64,000 bases of DNA from Butyricicoccus_A sp963620595 (GCA_963620595.1 CAVFAY010000013.1:11648-75647); one strand, 5' to 3'. Shown: positions 18,291 to 28,081, counted from the first letter of the stretch. Made by a program: numbers and translations. Notes: generated from the sequence alone by a model not told the origin.

Positions 18291-19055
18291 TCAGTGTATA
18301 TCAAACAGGGAATGATAAAAGCCCAATGTCTCTTGACACTGCACATCCATATGATACAGCAAATATCTTTCACAAATCGTGCCAAGCTGCTTGGCAGTCT
18401 GCTCGCTGACAGCGAACGAAAACTCTTTTTTATCCGGACAATACGCGATATACCGCAGCGCATGCAGCACGCCCTCGGACACGGAAAAATACGTGCCGCC
18501 GACACGCTTTCGGCAGCTGTCACAAATCAATGCGCCATTCTCGAGTAAAAACGACCAATTACTGCATTCAGTCTCGCCACATGCGCCGCAGCCGTTCAGC
18601 TCCGGCTGAAAGCCGAGCAGACAGGACAGCCGCAGCTCAAACGCCGCCTTGACCGCCTGTACCTGGCGGCTCTGGCGATCCAGCGCATACAGCGCCCGCA
18701 AAAACAGCCGCAAAATCTGCTGTGTTGTCTGCTCCTCGACTGATGCGATATTCGCTAAATCAGCAAAATAGCAGCACAGCGCATAGTACTCAATATTGCT
18801 CGTGATACCGCTCCAAAACGCGGTATCTATGACAGCGTCATTGAGCTGGTATTGTCTGCCCGCAAACAAGGTGAATTCGCTATACTGAAACAGAGAAGTC
18901 GCCGTCACCAAGCGTCCGCGTTTGCGCCGGATGCCGCGGCACAGCACTTCAATTTTGCCCAATTCTTCGGTCAAAAGCGTGATATACCGATCATGGTCTC
19001 CAAAGTCCGTCTGTCGAATCACCAAACCTCTGACCGTGATATGCTGCTGTGCCAT
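18291..19055 (-). CDS. recO: DNA repair protein RecO
   Basis: Recombination mediator that helps load RecA at single-strand gaps with RecR. It has the N-terminal OB-fold (TVRGLVIRQTDFGDHDRYITLLTEELG) and a C-terminal four-cysteine zinc site (CGACGETEC and CDSC). The 254-residue length is normal. The gene follows era by three bases, as in many Firmicutes. Confidence 0.95.
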   Translation of the reverse strand: MAQQHITVRGLVIRQTDFGDHDRYITLLTEELGKIEVLCRGIRRKRGRLVTATSLFQYSEFTLFAGRQYQLNDAVIDTAFWSGITSNIEYYALCCYFADLANIASVEEQTTQQILRLFLRALYALDRQSRQVQAVKAAFELRLSCLLGFQPELNGCGACGETECSNWSFLLENGALICDSCRKRVGGTYFSVSEGVLHALRYIAYCPDKKEFSFAVSEQTAKQLGTICERYLLYHMDVQCQETLGFYHSLFDIH

Positions 19056-19058
19056 GTG

Positions 19059-19952
19059 TTACTCGTTTTCATAGCCAAAGTTGCGCATCTGATACTGATT
19101 GTTGCGCCAACCTTCCTTGACCTTGACCCACAGCTGCAAATAGACCCGAGTATCGAGCAGCTCCTCAATATCCTTTCGCGCTTCTGCACCGATTTTGCGC
19201 AGCATCGTGCCATTTTTTCCGATGATAATGCCCTTGTGGCTCTTTTTCTCACAGTAAATCGTCGCAGCGATATTCATCAGGCCATCGTCGCGCTCATGCA
19301 TCTGCTCGACGGCAACAGCAGTGCCATGCGGCACTTCGCGCTGCAAATTGCGCAGCATCTTTTCCCGGACAATTTCCGCGACGAGCTGACGCTCCGGCTG
19401 ATCGCACAGCATATCGTCCGGGAACAACTGCGGGCCTTCAATGGCAAATTTGGCGAATTCTTCAAACAGAATCTCGCAGTTTTCACCGGTCTTTGCCGAC
19501 AGCGGAACAACCGCATCCCATTTATGCGCCTCTGAATATGCCGCGATGACCGCAAGCAAATCCTCATTTTTCACCGTATCAATTTTATTGATAACGAGGA
19601 CAGACGGCATGTGATACTGCGTCATGCGCTCCATCAGCTCCTGCTCTGCCGGTCCGATGTGCGGCACCGGATCGACAACCATCGCAGCAATATCTACATC
19701 TGTCACGGTATCATTGACGACTTTTACCATGTAATCGCCCAGACGGGAACGCGGCTTATGCAGACCCGGTGTGTCCTGAAAGACAAATTGACAGTCTCCC
19801 TTGGTCACAACGCCGGTAATACGCGTGCGCGTTGTCTGCGGCTTATTGGATACAATTGCAATCTTTGTGCCAACCAACTGATTGAGCAGCGTCGATTTTC
19901 CGACATTCGGCTTGCCCACGATGGAAATAATGGCACTCTTTTTTACACTCAT
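19059..19952 (-). CDS. era: Ribosome-assembly GTPase Era
   Basis: GTPase that binds the 3' end of 16S rRNA during 30S maturation. G1 is GKPNVGKST (residues 12-20), G3 is DTPGL, G4 is NKID; the C-terminal KH domain contains IIIGKNGTMLRKIG. At 297 residues the length is normal. It sits between ybeY and recO. Confidence 0.97.
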   Translation of the reverse strand: MSVKKSAIISIVGKPNVGKSTLLNQLVGTKIAIVSNKPQTTRTRITGVVTKGDCQFVFQDTPGLHKPRSRLGDYMVKVVNDTVTDVDIAAMVVDPVPHIGPAEQELMERMTQYHMPSVLVINKIDTVKNEDLLAVIAAYSEAHKWDAVVPLSAKTGENCEILFEEFAKFAIEGPQLFPDDMLCDQPERQLVAEIVREKMLRNLQREVPHGTAVAVEQMHERDDGLMNIAATIYCEKKSHKGIIIGKNGTMLRKIGAEARKDIEELLDTRVYLQLWVKVKEGWRNNQYQMRNFGYENE

Positions 19953-19975
19953 GCTAGTTCTCCTTCTCGTTCCAC

Positions 19976-20488
19976 TTACTTTTCAAACTGATCGGTATCG
20001 CGGCGCAGTCCCAGCGATTCCAGCACCGCCTCTTCATGCTTGCGCTGAAGCTGCCGTTCCTCCTCACTGCGTTCATGATCGTAGCCGAGCAGATGCATCA
20101 TGGAGTGCACGGTTAAAAAACCACATTCCCGTTCGGTCGAATGGCCGTATTCCTTCGCCTGCTCCACAGCGCGGTCATAATTGAGAATCATATCGCCCAA
20201 AAACAACGAATGATCTCCCGGATCGCGCTCCAGTTCCACATCTTCCGGCCATTCGCCGTTGTAAAATTCCAGCATCGGAAAAGACAGTACATCGGTCACA
20301 GCGTCCTTTCCGCGATTCTCCCGATTGAGCGTGCGAATGGTCTCGTTATCCACAATCGTGACATCCACAAAGCTGTTTTCCGGTGCGCCTTCGGTCTCCA
20401 ATGCCTTTTGTGCACAGCGCGTAATCAGCTCGGCAACCTGCTCAAACTGCTCTATTTCCGCCTCCGGCGTAATGCGAATGCGATGCAT
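19976..20488 (-). CDS. ybeY: Endoribonuclease YbeY
   Basis: Zinc-dependent endoribonuclease for rRNA maturation and ribosome quality control. The metal site HSMMHLLGYDHE is intact near residue 112, with the upstream LNRENRGKDAVTDVLSFP motif. I start at the ATG at 20488; a longer frame to 20605 would overlap phoH and lacks family similarity. The product is 170 residues. Confidence 0.95.
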   Translation of the reverse strand: MHRIRITPEAEIEQFEQVAELITRCAQKALETEGAPENSFVDVTIVDNETIRTLNRENRGKDAVTDVLSFPMLEFYNGEWPEDVELERDPGDHSLFLGDMILNYDRAVEQAKEYGHSTERECGFLTVHSMMHLLGYDHERSEEERQLQRKHEEAVLESLGLRRDTDQFEK

Positions 20489-20498
20489 ACTCTCTGCC

Positions 20499-21509
20499 TC
20501 ACTTTCTGTTCTGTGTCCGACGCTTTGCCGCGCTTTCCTTGGCGCGCAGCTGCTTCTGCTGTTCATATTTCTCGTATGCACGAACAATGCGCTGTACCAG
20601 CTCATGTCGTACCACGTCCTTATCTGTCAGCTGGCACTGTGCGATGTCCTCGACGTTCTTGAGCACGCGAACCGCCTCTTTCAGACCGCTCACGCGGTCT
20701 CCCGGCAGGTCAATCTGGGTAATATCACCCGTGACAACCGCCTTAGAGCCAAAGCCGATACGCGTCAGGAACATCTTCATCTGCTCCGGCGTTGTGTTCT
20801 GTGCTTCGTCCAAAATAATAAACGAATCATCCAAGGTGCGTCCGCGCATATATGCGAGCGGCGCGACCTCAATGCTGCCGCGCTCCAGCAGCTTATTGAA
20901 CGTCTCTGCACCCATCATATCAAACAGACCGTCATACAGCGGACGCAGATACGGGTCTACCTTGCTCTGCAAATCGCCCGGCAAAAAGCCGAGCTTTTCT
21001 CCCGCTTCGACAGCCGGACGGGTCAAAATAATGCGGCTGATCTGCTTGTCGCGAAATGCTGCTACAGCAGCAGCAACGGCGAGATAGGTTTTGCCCGTGC
21101 CCGCCGGTCCGATGCCAATCGTGACTGTATGTGTGCGCATCGCATCCATATACCGTTTTTGTCCCAGCGTCTTTGCTTTGATCGGCTTTCCCTTCGCCGT
21201 GATGCACACGACGTCCTTGCCAATCTCAGCAATCTGATTCTGTCTGCCGTCCTTGACAAGACCCAGCACATACTGCACGGTCTGTGTGCCAATGCTCTCG
21301 CCGCGCTCGGCAAGCTGCATCAAAGACTGGATCGTCTTCATCGCCAGCTCCACATGTTCGGGATCGGAGCCGGTGACTTTGAGTTCGGTCTCTCGGCTGA
21401 GTACTGTGACATCCAGTGCCTTTTCCAGCACCTTCATGTTTTCATCGAATGCGCCAAAAATTCCCATGATTAAATCAATGGAGTCAATATGCATGGTCGT
21501 TTCTGCCAT
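20499..21509 (-). CDS. phoH: PhoH-like ATPase/RNA helicase
   Basis: Cytoplasmic P-loop ATPase of the PhoH family, linked to RNA metabolism and commonly encoded beside ybeY. Walker A is GPAGTGKTYLA near residue 130 and Walker B is SFIILDEAQNTTPEQMKMFLTRIG. The C-terminus is basic (KESAAKRRTQNRK). It starts three bases after yqfD, consistent with one operon. Confidence 0.94.
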   Translation of the reverse strand: MAETTMHIDSIDLIMGIFGAFDENMKVLEKALDVTVLSRETELKVTGSDPEHVELAMKTIQSLMQLAERGESIGTQTVQYVLGLVKDGRQNQIAEIGKDVVCITAKGKPIKAKTLGQKRYMDAMRTHTVTIGIGPAGTGKTYLAVAAAVAAFRDKQISRIILTRPAVEAGEKLGFLPGDLQSKVDPYLRPLYDGLFDMMGAETFNKLLERGSIEVAPLAYMRGRTLDDSFIILDEAQNTTPEQMKMFLTRIGFGSKAVVTGDITQIDLPGDRVSGLKEAVRVLKNVEDIAQCQLTDKDVVRHELVQRIVRAYEKYEQQKQLRAKESAAKRRTQNRK

Positions 21510-21511
21510 AT

Positions 21512-22741
21512 TTATTCTTCGCTCTCCTTGTTTTCCTTTGATGGCGGAAGCTCTGTTCTGCTGCTTTCCACACGTTCAGCGATCTGTTCATAACACCATA
21601 CGACAGACCGCAGGACAGCGGCATGATCTTCCGTGTTCATATCTGCCTGCATGGATGTCAGACAGCCTTCCTGCAGCTGTGCTTGTACAGACCGCTTTGT
21701 TCCATATTCCAGCCGGTTTTGCATCGTTTCCGCCCGGAGCAGCACAGGTTCTGTCTGATATGGAATCACAGTCTCACAGTACAGGGAAACCGGCAGCACC
21801 AGATGTTCATTCAGGCGCACCGTTTTCATCGTTATTATTCTATCACAAATCCCATCGGTTAGACTACTGCTCCTATACAAATTTATCCGTGTTTTTCCGA
21901 AACACAGGGCATACCGATGCTTTTTTCTGCCTATTTCGGTTTTTCTTGAGGCTTCGAGCGGCATTTTCCGCGTCACATAATAGCGCACATCCGCCCACAC
22001 CTGCGCATTGGCATCGGTGAGTCGATCCTCGTCCAGTTCTCCCTGTTTCTCCACCAGCGCATCAACCAGTATTTGTCCGCGCACAACGGCATCGCCGGTC
22101 TTGCAAAGCTGTGTGCCGCGGCCGACAGAAATTTTTCGAATCACGCCGTCTTTTAATGCGACAACATCATGAATTCCTTTCTTAGTCTCGTCCTCCGGCG
22201 GCGGCTTCGCCGCGGCCGCCTGCACCGTCAGCACATTTCCCTCTATATTGACGGAAAAATACTTGAGTTCATCCAAAGTTATCATCATATGCTGCTTGAC
22301 ATCCTTTGCATCAATTGTTGCACTTCTCGTGCCAACGCCAATATGCAGCTGTTCCAACTCCTGCATGATAACCCAGTTGTCCACGCCCTGCCCCAGTTGC
22401 AGATCAATCATCCAAATTCGTGAGGACAGTTCCCAGCACAGCCATCCCATCAAAACCAATCCCATCCACAAACCGTGCCGATGGCGTATGCGTTTCCAAA
22501 AAAACGGAAAGCCGCGCCGCCGGAGAATATGCACCCGACAGCGCGATCGTTTGCGCACGCGCGACAGACGGTAAAAATCGCGCAGAGACAGCTCCGCCTG
22601 CAGCTCATCCAACTGCGTCCGGCGAATGCGGTACAGCAAAATTCGATGTGCCGAACAGATATTGAGAAAGCGTTCCAACTCTGCGCCGCGCACACGGATG
22701 GTCAGCATCCCCCCTGCCAGCCGAATCCATTCGGCAACCAT
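21512..22741 (-). CDS. yqfD: Sporulation protein YqfD
   Basis: Mother-cell sporulation membrane protein needed with YqfC for efficient spore formation in clostridia and bacilli. The 409-residue protein has a basic N-terminal region, one membrane segment around residues 93-112 (HGLWMGLVLMGWLCWELSS) and a large external domain with the typical segment VALKDGVIRKISVGRGTQLCKTGDAVVRG split over about 30 residues. It is followed by phoH and preceded by yqfC, the conserved order. Confidence 0.9.
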   Translation of the reverse strand: MVAEWIRLAGGMLTIRVRGAELERFLNICSAHRILLYRIRRTQLDELQAELSLRDFYRLSRVRKRSRCRVHILRRRGFPFFWKRIRHRHGLWMGLVLMGWLCWELSSRIWMIDLQLGQGVDNWVIMQELEQLHIGVGTRSATIDAKDVKQHMMITLDELKYFSVNIEGNVLTVQAAAAKPPPEDETKKGIHDVVALKDGVIRKISVGRGTQLCKTGDAVVRGQILVDALVEKQGELDEDRLTDANAQVWADVRYYVTRKMPLEASRKTEIGRKKHRYALCFGKTRINLYRSSSLTDGICDRIITMKTVRLNEHLVLPVSLYCETVIPYQTEPVLLRAETMQNRLEYGTKRSVQAQLQEGCLTSMQADMNTEDHAAVLRSVVWCYEQIAERVESSRTELPPSKENKESEE

Positions 22742-22748
22742 TCTGCAC

Positions 22749-22991
22749 TCACACTCCCTCTGTCAAGAATCCCACCTGTGCAATCAGTCCGGTAATAGAC
22801 AGCTCCTGCTCATCCAGCGTCCCCAGTTCTAATGCACTGCCTGTGATCTGAATAAGCAATCTGCCACAGTGAATTCGCATTTCCTCCTCGCTATACAACA
22901 CAATCGCGCAGTGACCGGTTATCACAATGCTGCGATTTCCGTCCAGCTCGATGCATGGCGCACCGCCCAGCTCCGGAAATTTTGTTTCCAC
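22749..22991 (-). CDS. yqfC: Sporulation protein YqfC (YabP/YqfC family)
   Basis: An 80-residue protein of the YabP/YqfC family with the typical pattern SIVITGHCAIVLYSEEEMRI followed by GRLLIQITG and a GLI motif. It begins with GTG, with AGGAGG eight bases upstream, and lies directly before yqfD, its usual partner. Expression is expected in the mother cell, though no sigma-E promoter could be assigned with confidence. Confidence 0.88.
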   Translation of the reverse strand: METKFPELGGAPCIELDGNRSIVITGHCAIVLYSEEEMRIHCGRLLIQITGSALELGTLDEQELSITGLIAQVGFLTEGV

Positions 22992-23081
22992 ACCCGTTCC
23001 CTCCTCTGAAAATTTGTATGCACCGGCAGCATGATTGTTGCCATGTCCTGATAAAATGAAGCGAGAAAGGAGCTGATTCGT

Positions 23082-24062
23082 ATGCGTTCTCGTCTATATT
23101 CTGTCGGATATCTGTTTTTTTTGCTTCTTTTATGCAGATATTCCGCCGCGTGTACCGATGCCGTGCACGCGGCTCTGCATCTCTGCCTATCTTCTGTCAT
23201 TCCGGCATTATTTCCGTTTTTTGTCGCCAGCACACTTGCTATCTCCTGTGGACTGGCGCAAACGCTCGGCGTGCTCTTCGCGGTTCCGTTTCGCAAACTA
23301 TTGCATTTACCCGCCTGCGGCTCAGCCGCCATGCTGCTGAGCTTTTTAGGCGGCTATCCTGCCGGAGCACGCATGGCGGCTGAACTATACCACAGCAAGC
23401 AGTGCACGCGCGAACAGGCAAACGCCTTGGCAGCAGTGTGCAATAACACCGGTCCTGCCTTTCTCATCGGCATGTGCGGCAACGGTCTGTTTCACTCGTT
23501 GCGCGCCGGCATCTTTCTATATCTCGTGCACATCATCTCGGCTCTGTTGACAGCTTTTGTTTTGCGTCCAAAGACCGCACCCCAGTCAACAGTTTTGACC
23601 GAGCAATCAGAATCTCCACGTTGGATTCCGTTGTTTGTGCAGGCGGTGCTGTCTGCCGGACGCGCCTGCCTGCACATATCTGCCTTTGTGCTTGTTTTTT
23701 CCGTCATTTTATCTCTCTTCCGGCAAATCGGTATCTTGTCTGTTCTTCTTTCTGTCTTTGCACCGGTATTTCGTGCAGGCGGTCTGACTGACGGCACAGG
23801 AGTGATAACTGGCATCTTCGAACTCACCCAAGGTCTTTCCTGTCTGACCTCGGATTCCGGCACACTCTCTGCGCGGCTCACCGCGGTTTCCTTTTTATGT
23901 GCATTTGGCGGGTGTTCCGTACTGTTTCAAACCGCCGCTGTGACAGAAGGCTTATCCTTCCGCACCTGTATCCGCGGAAAGCTGGTTCACGCCGTCCTTG
24001 CTTTTTGTCTCTGTCTGTTGGCTGTTTCCGTTGTACCAGCAAGCTGGCTGGAAACACGATAA
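23082..24062 (+). CDS. ylbJ: Sporulation integral membrane protein YlbJ
   Basis: Polytopic membrane protein with a nucleoside-recognition (Gate) type fold, required for spore cortex formation in Bacillus. The translation shows about eight membrane segments and the family patterns SSVIPALFPFFVAS, LSFLGGYPAGARMAAELY and CNNTGPAFLIG. The ATG has AAGGAG nine bases upstream. It is transcribed away from the yqfC operon across about 90 bp. Confidence 0.9.
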   Translation: MRSRLYSVGYLFFLLLLCRYSAACTDAVHAALHLCLSSVIPALFPFFVASTLAISCGLAQTLGVLFAVPFRKLLHLPACGSAAMLLSFLGGYPAGARMAAELYHSKQCTREQANALAAVCNNTGPAFLIGMCGNGLFHSLRAGIFLYLVHIISALLTAFVLRPKTAPQSTVLTEQSESPRWIPLFVQAVLSAGRACLHISAFVLVFSVILSLFRQIGILSVLLSVFAPVFRAGGLTDGTGVITGIFELTQGLSCLTSDSGTLSARLTAVSFLCAFGGCSVLFQTAAVTEGLSFRTCIRGKLVHAVLAFCLCLLAVSVVPASWLETR

Positions 24063-24159
24063 ATTTCGGTAATATTTTCGTCCTCTTGCGTCTGGAAACC
24101 GCGGGTAAAATACGCTATAATATTAGGATAGTGTCTTATGACAGAAAAGGAGACTTGCT

Positions 24160-24651
24160 ATGTTTAACCCGTTCCGAAGGAACTGCTTATATAACGAATC
24201 CATTGAGCCGCATTGTGCGTACTGCGCCCACTGTAAGCCGGACAATGAATACCAAGGTGTCTGCGAATTTCGTGGAATTGTAGCCATGGCAGGAAGCTGC
24301 CGCCGGTTTACCTATGATGCCCTGCGCCGCCGTCCGCCGAAGCCAGCCCGCATTCGCGGCCGCTTCAGTGATGCAGATTTCTTCTTTGAAGAAAAGGAAC
24401 CGGAGGCACCGCATCCAGCTGCTTCCTCCCCATCCAAACAGCCCGAGGAGGAGCATCCTCCCCTAATTTCTGAGGATCTCAGTCAATTTGCCGATCTCTG
24501 GGAGGATGATGACGAAACACCGAAAACAGAATCTAAACCGGAAACCGATACGGAAACGGACGCAGCCTCCGAACAGGCAGAACAAGAAGAAACTGCATCT
24601 ATTCCGGAAGAAACAGAAGAAACCAAGGAGGAACACGTAGATGAAGGTTAA
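24160..24651 (+). CDS. Small cysteine-motif protein with long acidic tail, unknown
   Basis: 163 residues. The first 50 carry five cysteines besides one near the start, in a pattern like a small metal-binding knuckle (CAYCAHC, then CEFRG and GSC). Residues from about 70 on are acidic and low complexity, rich in E, P and T. AAAAGGAG precedes the ATG and a TATAAT is present about 35 bases further up. The stop overlaps the next gene by 11 bases, so it is probably coupled to the carboxypeptidase gene. No function is assigned. Confidence 0.75.
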   Translation: MFNPFRRNCLYNESIEPHCAYCAHCKPDNEYQGVCEFRGIVAMAGSCRRFTYDALRRRPPKPARIRGRFSDADFFFEEKEPEAPHPAASSPSKQPEEEHPPLISEDLSQFADLWEDDDETPKTESKPETDTETDAASEQAEQEETASIPEETEETKEEHVDEG

Positions 24652-26110
24652 AAAACAGCTTGCCGCCTTCTTGCTGTCTTTCTCTCTGCTCACCGGCATG
24701 GCAGCACCGGTATTCGCTGTCGATTCTGATACATCGAGCACGCAAAGTACCTCTTCTGCATCGTCCGACCAAGCCTCTGACAGCACAGAAACAAAAGCCG
24801 ATAATTCCAGCAATACCAGCTCGGACAAAACGGCAGAAACAACTGCAAAAGAAACCGAAGAACAGGATCCGAAAAATCCGACTATCACGATTGATGCCAA
24901 GGCCTCGATTCTTGTCAACGCGGAAACCGGCGAGATCATCGAGGCAAAAAACGAGAAGGAAAAAGAATATCCTGCTTCTACTACCAAAATGATGACAGCC
25001 CTGCTTGCACTGGAAAATTGCCAGCTGAGTGATATTGTCACCATCCAGCAGGAGGACATTGCCGCGGCCGGTGCCGGTGCCAGCAACGCCGGACTCAAAG
25101 CCGGTGAACAGGTCACGGTAGAAAATCTGCTGTACTGCCTGATGCTGCCGTCCGCGTTTGAAGCTGCCAATGCACTAGCCCGTACGGCAGGCGGCTCGGT
25201 AGACAACTTTGTCAAGATGATGAACGACCGTGCCAGTGAGTTGGGCTGCGTCAACACGCATTTTGTCAATCCGACCGGTATGCACGACACCGATCATTAT
25301 TCTTGTGCCTATGACCTGTATCTGATCGCCCGCGAGGCAATGAAAAATTCGACCTTCCAAACCATCGTCAACACCGCACAGAAAAAGCTTCCGGCTACCA
25401 ACAAAAATCCGGAACGCATTATCTATACGACCAATGAGCTGATTCGCAGCAGTTATTCGTCCATCTATTATGACAACTGCTACGGCATCAAGACCGGCCA
25501 TACAACGCCAGCCGGATACTGCTTAGTATCCTATGCCAAGCAGGGCGACTACTCATATTATTCTGTTGTTCTGGGCGCCAAAGCCGGTACCCAATATGCG
25601 GGCAGCTTTACCGAAACCAAGCGTTTGTTTGAATGGGCATTTGACAACTTCCGCATGCGAACCGCCACAGAAGGCGGCTCCGCGGTAACTGAATGTCCGG
25701 TTCGTCTCGGCAAGGGCGTCGATCATGTCACGCTCGTCACCGCTCAAGATGTCTCCGTTCTGCTGCCAAAGGGCGCAGACACTTCGGATTTGGAAACCAC
25801 ATTGGACGTATCCGAGAGCTATGATGCACCAATTGCGCAGGGTCAAAAGCTCGGCACTGTCACGTATTCCTATAACGGAACGGCATGTGCAACGGCAGAT
25901 CTGATCGCTCTCAGCGAAGTGCAGCGTTCTCCGATCCTATTTGCATTGGATCAGATATCAAAATTCTTACACTGGCTGCCTATTCGCATCCTCGTTACCA
26001 TCGCCGTCATTCTGTTCGTCCTGTATCTGGTATTCTCCTTTATTGCCGGACGAAACCGCCGCATCAAAAAGCGGAAGCGCCGCAAATCACAACGCAAAAA
26101 GCAAAAATAA
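24641..26110 (+). CDS. D-alanyl-D-alanine carboxypeptidase (DacF/PBP5 family)
   Basis: Serine peptidase S11 that trims the terminal D-Ala from peptidoglycan stem peptides. It has an N-terminal signal peptide, a long S/T/E-rich linker (residues about 28-80), then the catalytic motifs STTKMM, a SAFEAANAL region in the SxN position and IKTGHT. Unlike typical secreted family members it ends in a membrane segment (about residues 455-475) followed by a strongly basic tail. AAGGAGG is at good spacing before the ATG. A sporulation role is possible next to ylbJ but not shown. Confidence 0.92.
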   Translation: MKVKKQLAAFLLSFSLLTGMAAPVFAVDSDTSSTQSTSSASSDQASDSTETKADNSSNTSSDKTAETTAKETEEQDPKNPTITIDAKASILVNAETGEIIEAKNEKEKEYPASTTKMMTALLALENCQLSDIVTIQQEDIAAAGAGASNAGLKAGEQVTVENLLYCLMLPSAFEAANALARTAGGSVDNFVKMMNDRASELGCVNTHFVNPTGMHDTDHYSCAYDLYLIAREAMKNSTFQTIVNTAQKKLPATNKNPERIIYTTNELIRSSYSSIYYDNCYGIKTGHTTPAGYCLVSYAKQGDYSYYSVVLGAKAGTQYAGSFTETKRLFEWAFDNFRMRTATEGGSAVTECPVRLGKGVDHVTLVTAQDVSVLLPKGADTSDLETTLDVSESYDAPIAQGQKLGTVTYSYNGTACATADLIALSEVQRSPILFALDQISKFLHWLPIRILVTIAVILFVLYLVFSFIAGRNRRIKKRKRRKSQRKKQK

Positions 26111-26116
26111 TTGAAA

Positions 26117-26149
26117 GAAATCCCCTGTTTCTACGAAACAGGGGATTTC
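26117..26149. terminator. Bidirectional terminator
   Basis: Perfect 15-bp stem (26117-26131 with 26135-26149), three-base loop, between convergent genes; T-rich flanks are modest on both sides. Confidence 0.75.
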
Positions 26150-26151
26150 GT

Positions 26152-27888
26152 CTATTCAGATTGTGATTTCTGCCATTCGAGATAACGCATCATCATGACT
26201 GCCGCTTGTGCACGCGTTGCGTTATCTGCCGGACGAACAATCATGTCATCTCCGGAACGCTCTCCGGACAGGATATGACTTTGATACGCCCAGAGCACAG
26301 CATTCTTTGCCCACGCAGCAACGCTATTGCCGTCTGCAAATACATCGCTCAAGGAGCCGCTGACTTCTGGCCTTCCTACGCAAAAGTACAGCATGGAAGC
26401 GAATTCCTGCCGAGTGATCGCGCGATTTGGACAGAAAGATCCGTCTGGATAGCCATTTACAATGGATTGCTGTGCCGCCCAAGTGACCGCCCGATAATAC
26501 CAAGCATCGCTCTTGACATCGGTAAATCTGTTTTGTTCTTCGACATCTGGGTTGCCCGCCTGATTGTACAAAATCTGCGCAACCTGCGCACGAGTCAGGG
26601 TACCCTCAGGCTCAAATTGTGTTTTTGATACACCGTTCATCAGTGCATGATCATATGCATATTGTACATAATCTCGATACCAGCTTGCCGCCGGAACATC
26701 GGTAAAAATATCCTCTACACGCCGTGTATCAGAAATGATCTGATCGGTGTAGATCTTTCCTTCAAACGTACAGGAAGCAATACGTGTTCCATCTTCATTC
26801 ACGGTGACGGTGCAGGCTTCCTGCTGTATATCATCGCCAAGCGTGCAAAAAAAACGAGCAATACAAGTGAGTAAGTCGGAACTCCATTCAAACTCTGTCT
26901 GACCGTACGTATGGGTATGTTCTTTGCGCTGTTTCTCGTAATCCGTATCTGCCATCGGATAGCTGCGATAAAATGCCTTTGTCTTATAATCCGCATCCCG
27001 TACATGACCGGTGAAATTTTCATTACATTTCAAAAAATAGATCGGCTGTTCATTGCCCGCATCCCACGTTGCATCCAAATTGTAATATTTTCCGCCCAGC
27101 TTGACAATATTCCAGCTGTGCTTTGATCCATTTCCCGTACCGGAAATAAACCGGCAGTCAATATCCTCTTCAAGCATCAGTCGATACAGCAAAACTGAAT
27201 ATCCTTGACAGACACTCGTTCCGTTTATCGCCGCTGCATACGCCGTATATTTGAGCTTATATGAATCGTCCGCATCATGCTGGCTGTCATACGTCACATG
27301 CTGGCAGACATACGAGTAAATCGCGGAAACTTTCTCATAATCGCTCTTTCCCTCAAGATTTAGCGACTGCAAGATCTTCTTTATCTTTACATTTAATGCA
27401 GCTTCCTGCTTTGCTGTCGTATACCATGTCATCGTATACTTAATCGTCAGATAATACGTATTGCCATCCACATGCCCCGACTGCGTGGCATCCCATCCGG
27501 CATACTGCCATTTGAGATAATCGCCTTCCGTCGGTTTTCCCGTGTGCGCAACTGCTTTCTCAAAAAAGCGGGTAGCATCCGTTTTATCATAGGTGTTCGA
27601 TTGATAATGCAGCGTAATCGTACTCTTTCTCTGCACCAATTCTTCACGCAGCTGATCGCACAGTTCTTCCTCCGAAGTCAAATAATTGGTTGAGCTTTCG
27701 GTCGTTTCTTCGCTCTGTGTGGTTTTCAGCTGCGCTGCTGTCATCTCATCTTGATACAGCGGATTGATATATGTGCTGGTGGAATATATCTGCTCCGCAT
27801 GCTGCTTCGGAAGACGAAGTGCCAGCGCGCTGCCGGATGGAATCAACATAGAAGCTGCCAGCAATGCGGCAATCAATCGTTTTTTCAT
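26152..27888 (-). CDS. Secreted transglutaminase-like protein with three SLH domains
   Basis: 578 residues. A signal peptide (MKKRLIAALLAASMLIPSGSALA) is followed by about 100 residues of unknown character and a transglutaminase/cysteine-protease core with Cys in GTSVCQGYSVLLYRLM, His in KHSWNIVKLGGKYYNLD and Asp in DATWDAG. The C-terminal third has three S-layer homology repeats (VEDIFTDVPAASWYRDYV, RFTDVKSDAWYYRAVTWAA, LSDVFADGNSVAAWAKNAV), which should attach it to secondary wall polymer. Wall-bound peptide cross-linking or peptidase action is inferred. AAAGGAG precedes the ATG. Confidence 0.85.
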   Translation of the reverse strand: MKKRLIAALLAASMLIPSGSALALRLPKQHAEQIYSTSTYINPLYQDEMTAAQLKTTQSEETTESSTNYLTSEEELCDQLREELVQRKSTITLHYQSNTYDKTDATRFFEKAVAHTGKPTEGDYLKWQYAGWDATQSGHVDGNTYYLTIKYTMTWYTTAKQEAALNVKIKKILQSLNLEGKSDYEKVSAIYSYVCQHVTYDSQHDADDSYKLKYTAYAAAINGTSVCQGYSVLLYRLMLEEDIDCRFISGTGNGSKHSWNIVKLGGKYYNLDATWDAGNEQPIYFLKCNENFTGHVRDADYKTKAFYRSYPMADTDYEKQRKEHTHTYGQTEFEWSSDLLTCIARFFCTLGDDIQQEACTVTVNEDGTRIASCTFEGKIYTDQIISDTRRVEDIFTDVPAASWYRDYVQYAYDHALMNGVSKTQFEPEGTLTRAQVAQILYNQAGNPDVEEQNRFTDVKSDAWYYRAVTWAAQQSIVNGYPDGSFCPNRAITRQEFASMLYFCVGRPEVSGSLSDVFADGNSVAAWAKNAVLWAYQSHILSGERSGDDMIVRPADNATRAQAAVMMMRYLEWQKSQSE

Positions 27889-28042
27889 CGTATCTGCTCC
27901 TTTCCAACCTTGTTTTATGGGGCATTTACTCTGGATAGAAGACCTACTCCTCTTTTGTTAGTATACCATCCCATACGAACTTTGTAAACGATTCCTAAAA
28001 TGTACATTGTGTGTAAATTCTAAGTGCTGATTATACGCACAA

Positions 28043-28081
28043 AAATACCCCTAATACTGGGTGTCCAGTATTAGGGGGGGG
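28043..28081 (-). terminator. Intrinsic terminator of the lectin/peptidase gene
   Basis: Perfect 13-bp stem (28048-28060 with 28065-28077), GTGT/ACAC tetraloop, followed by TATTTTT on the minus strand, about 45 bases after the stop codon of the next gene. Confidence 0.85.
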
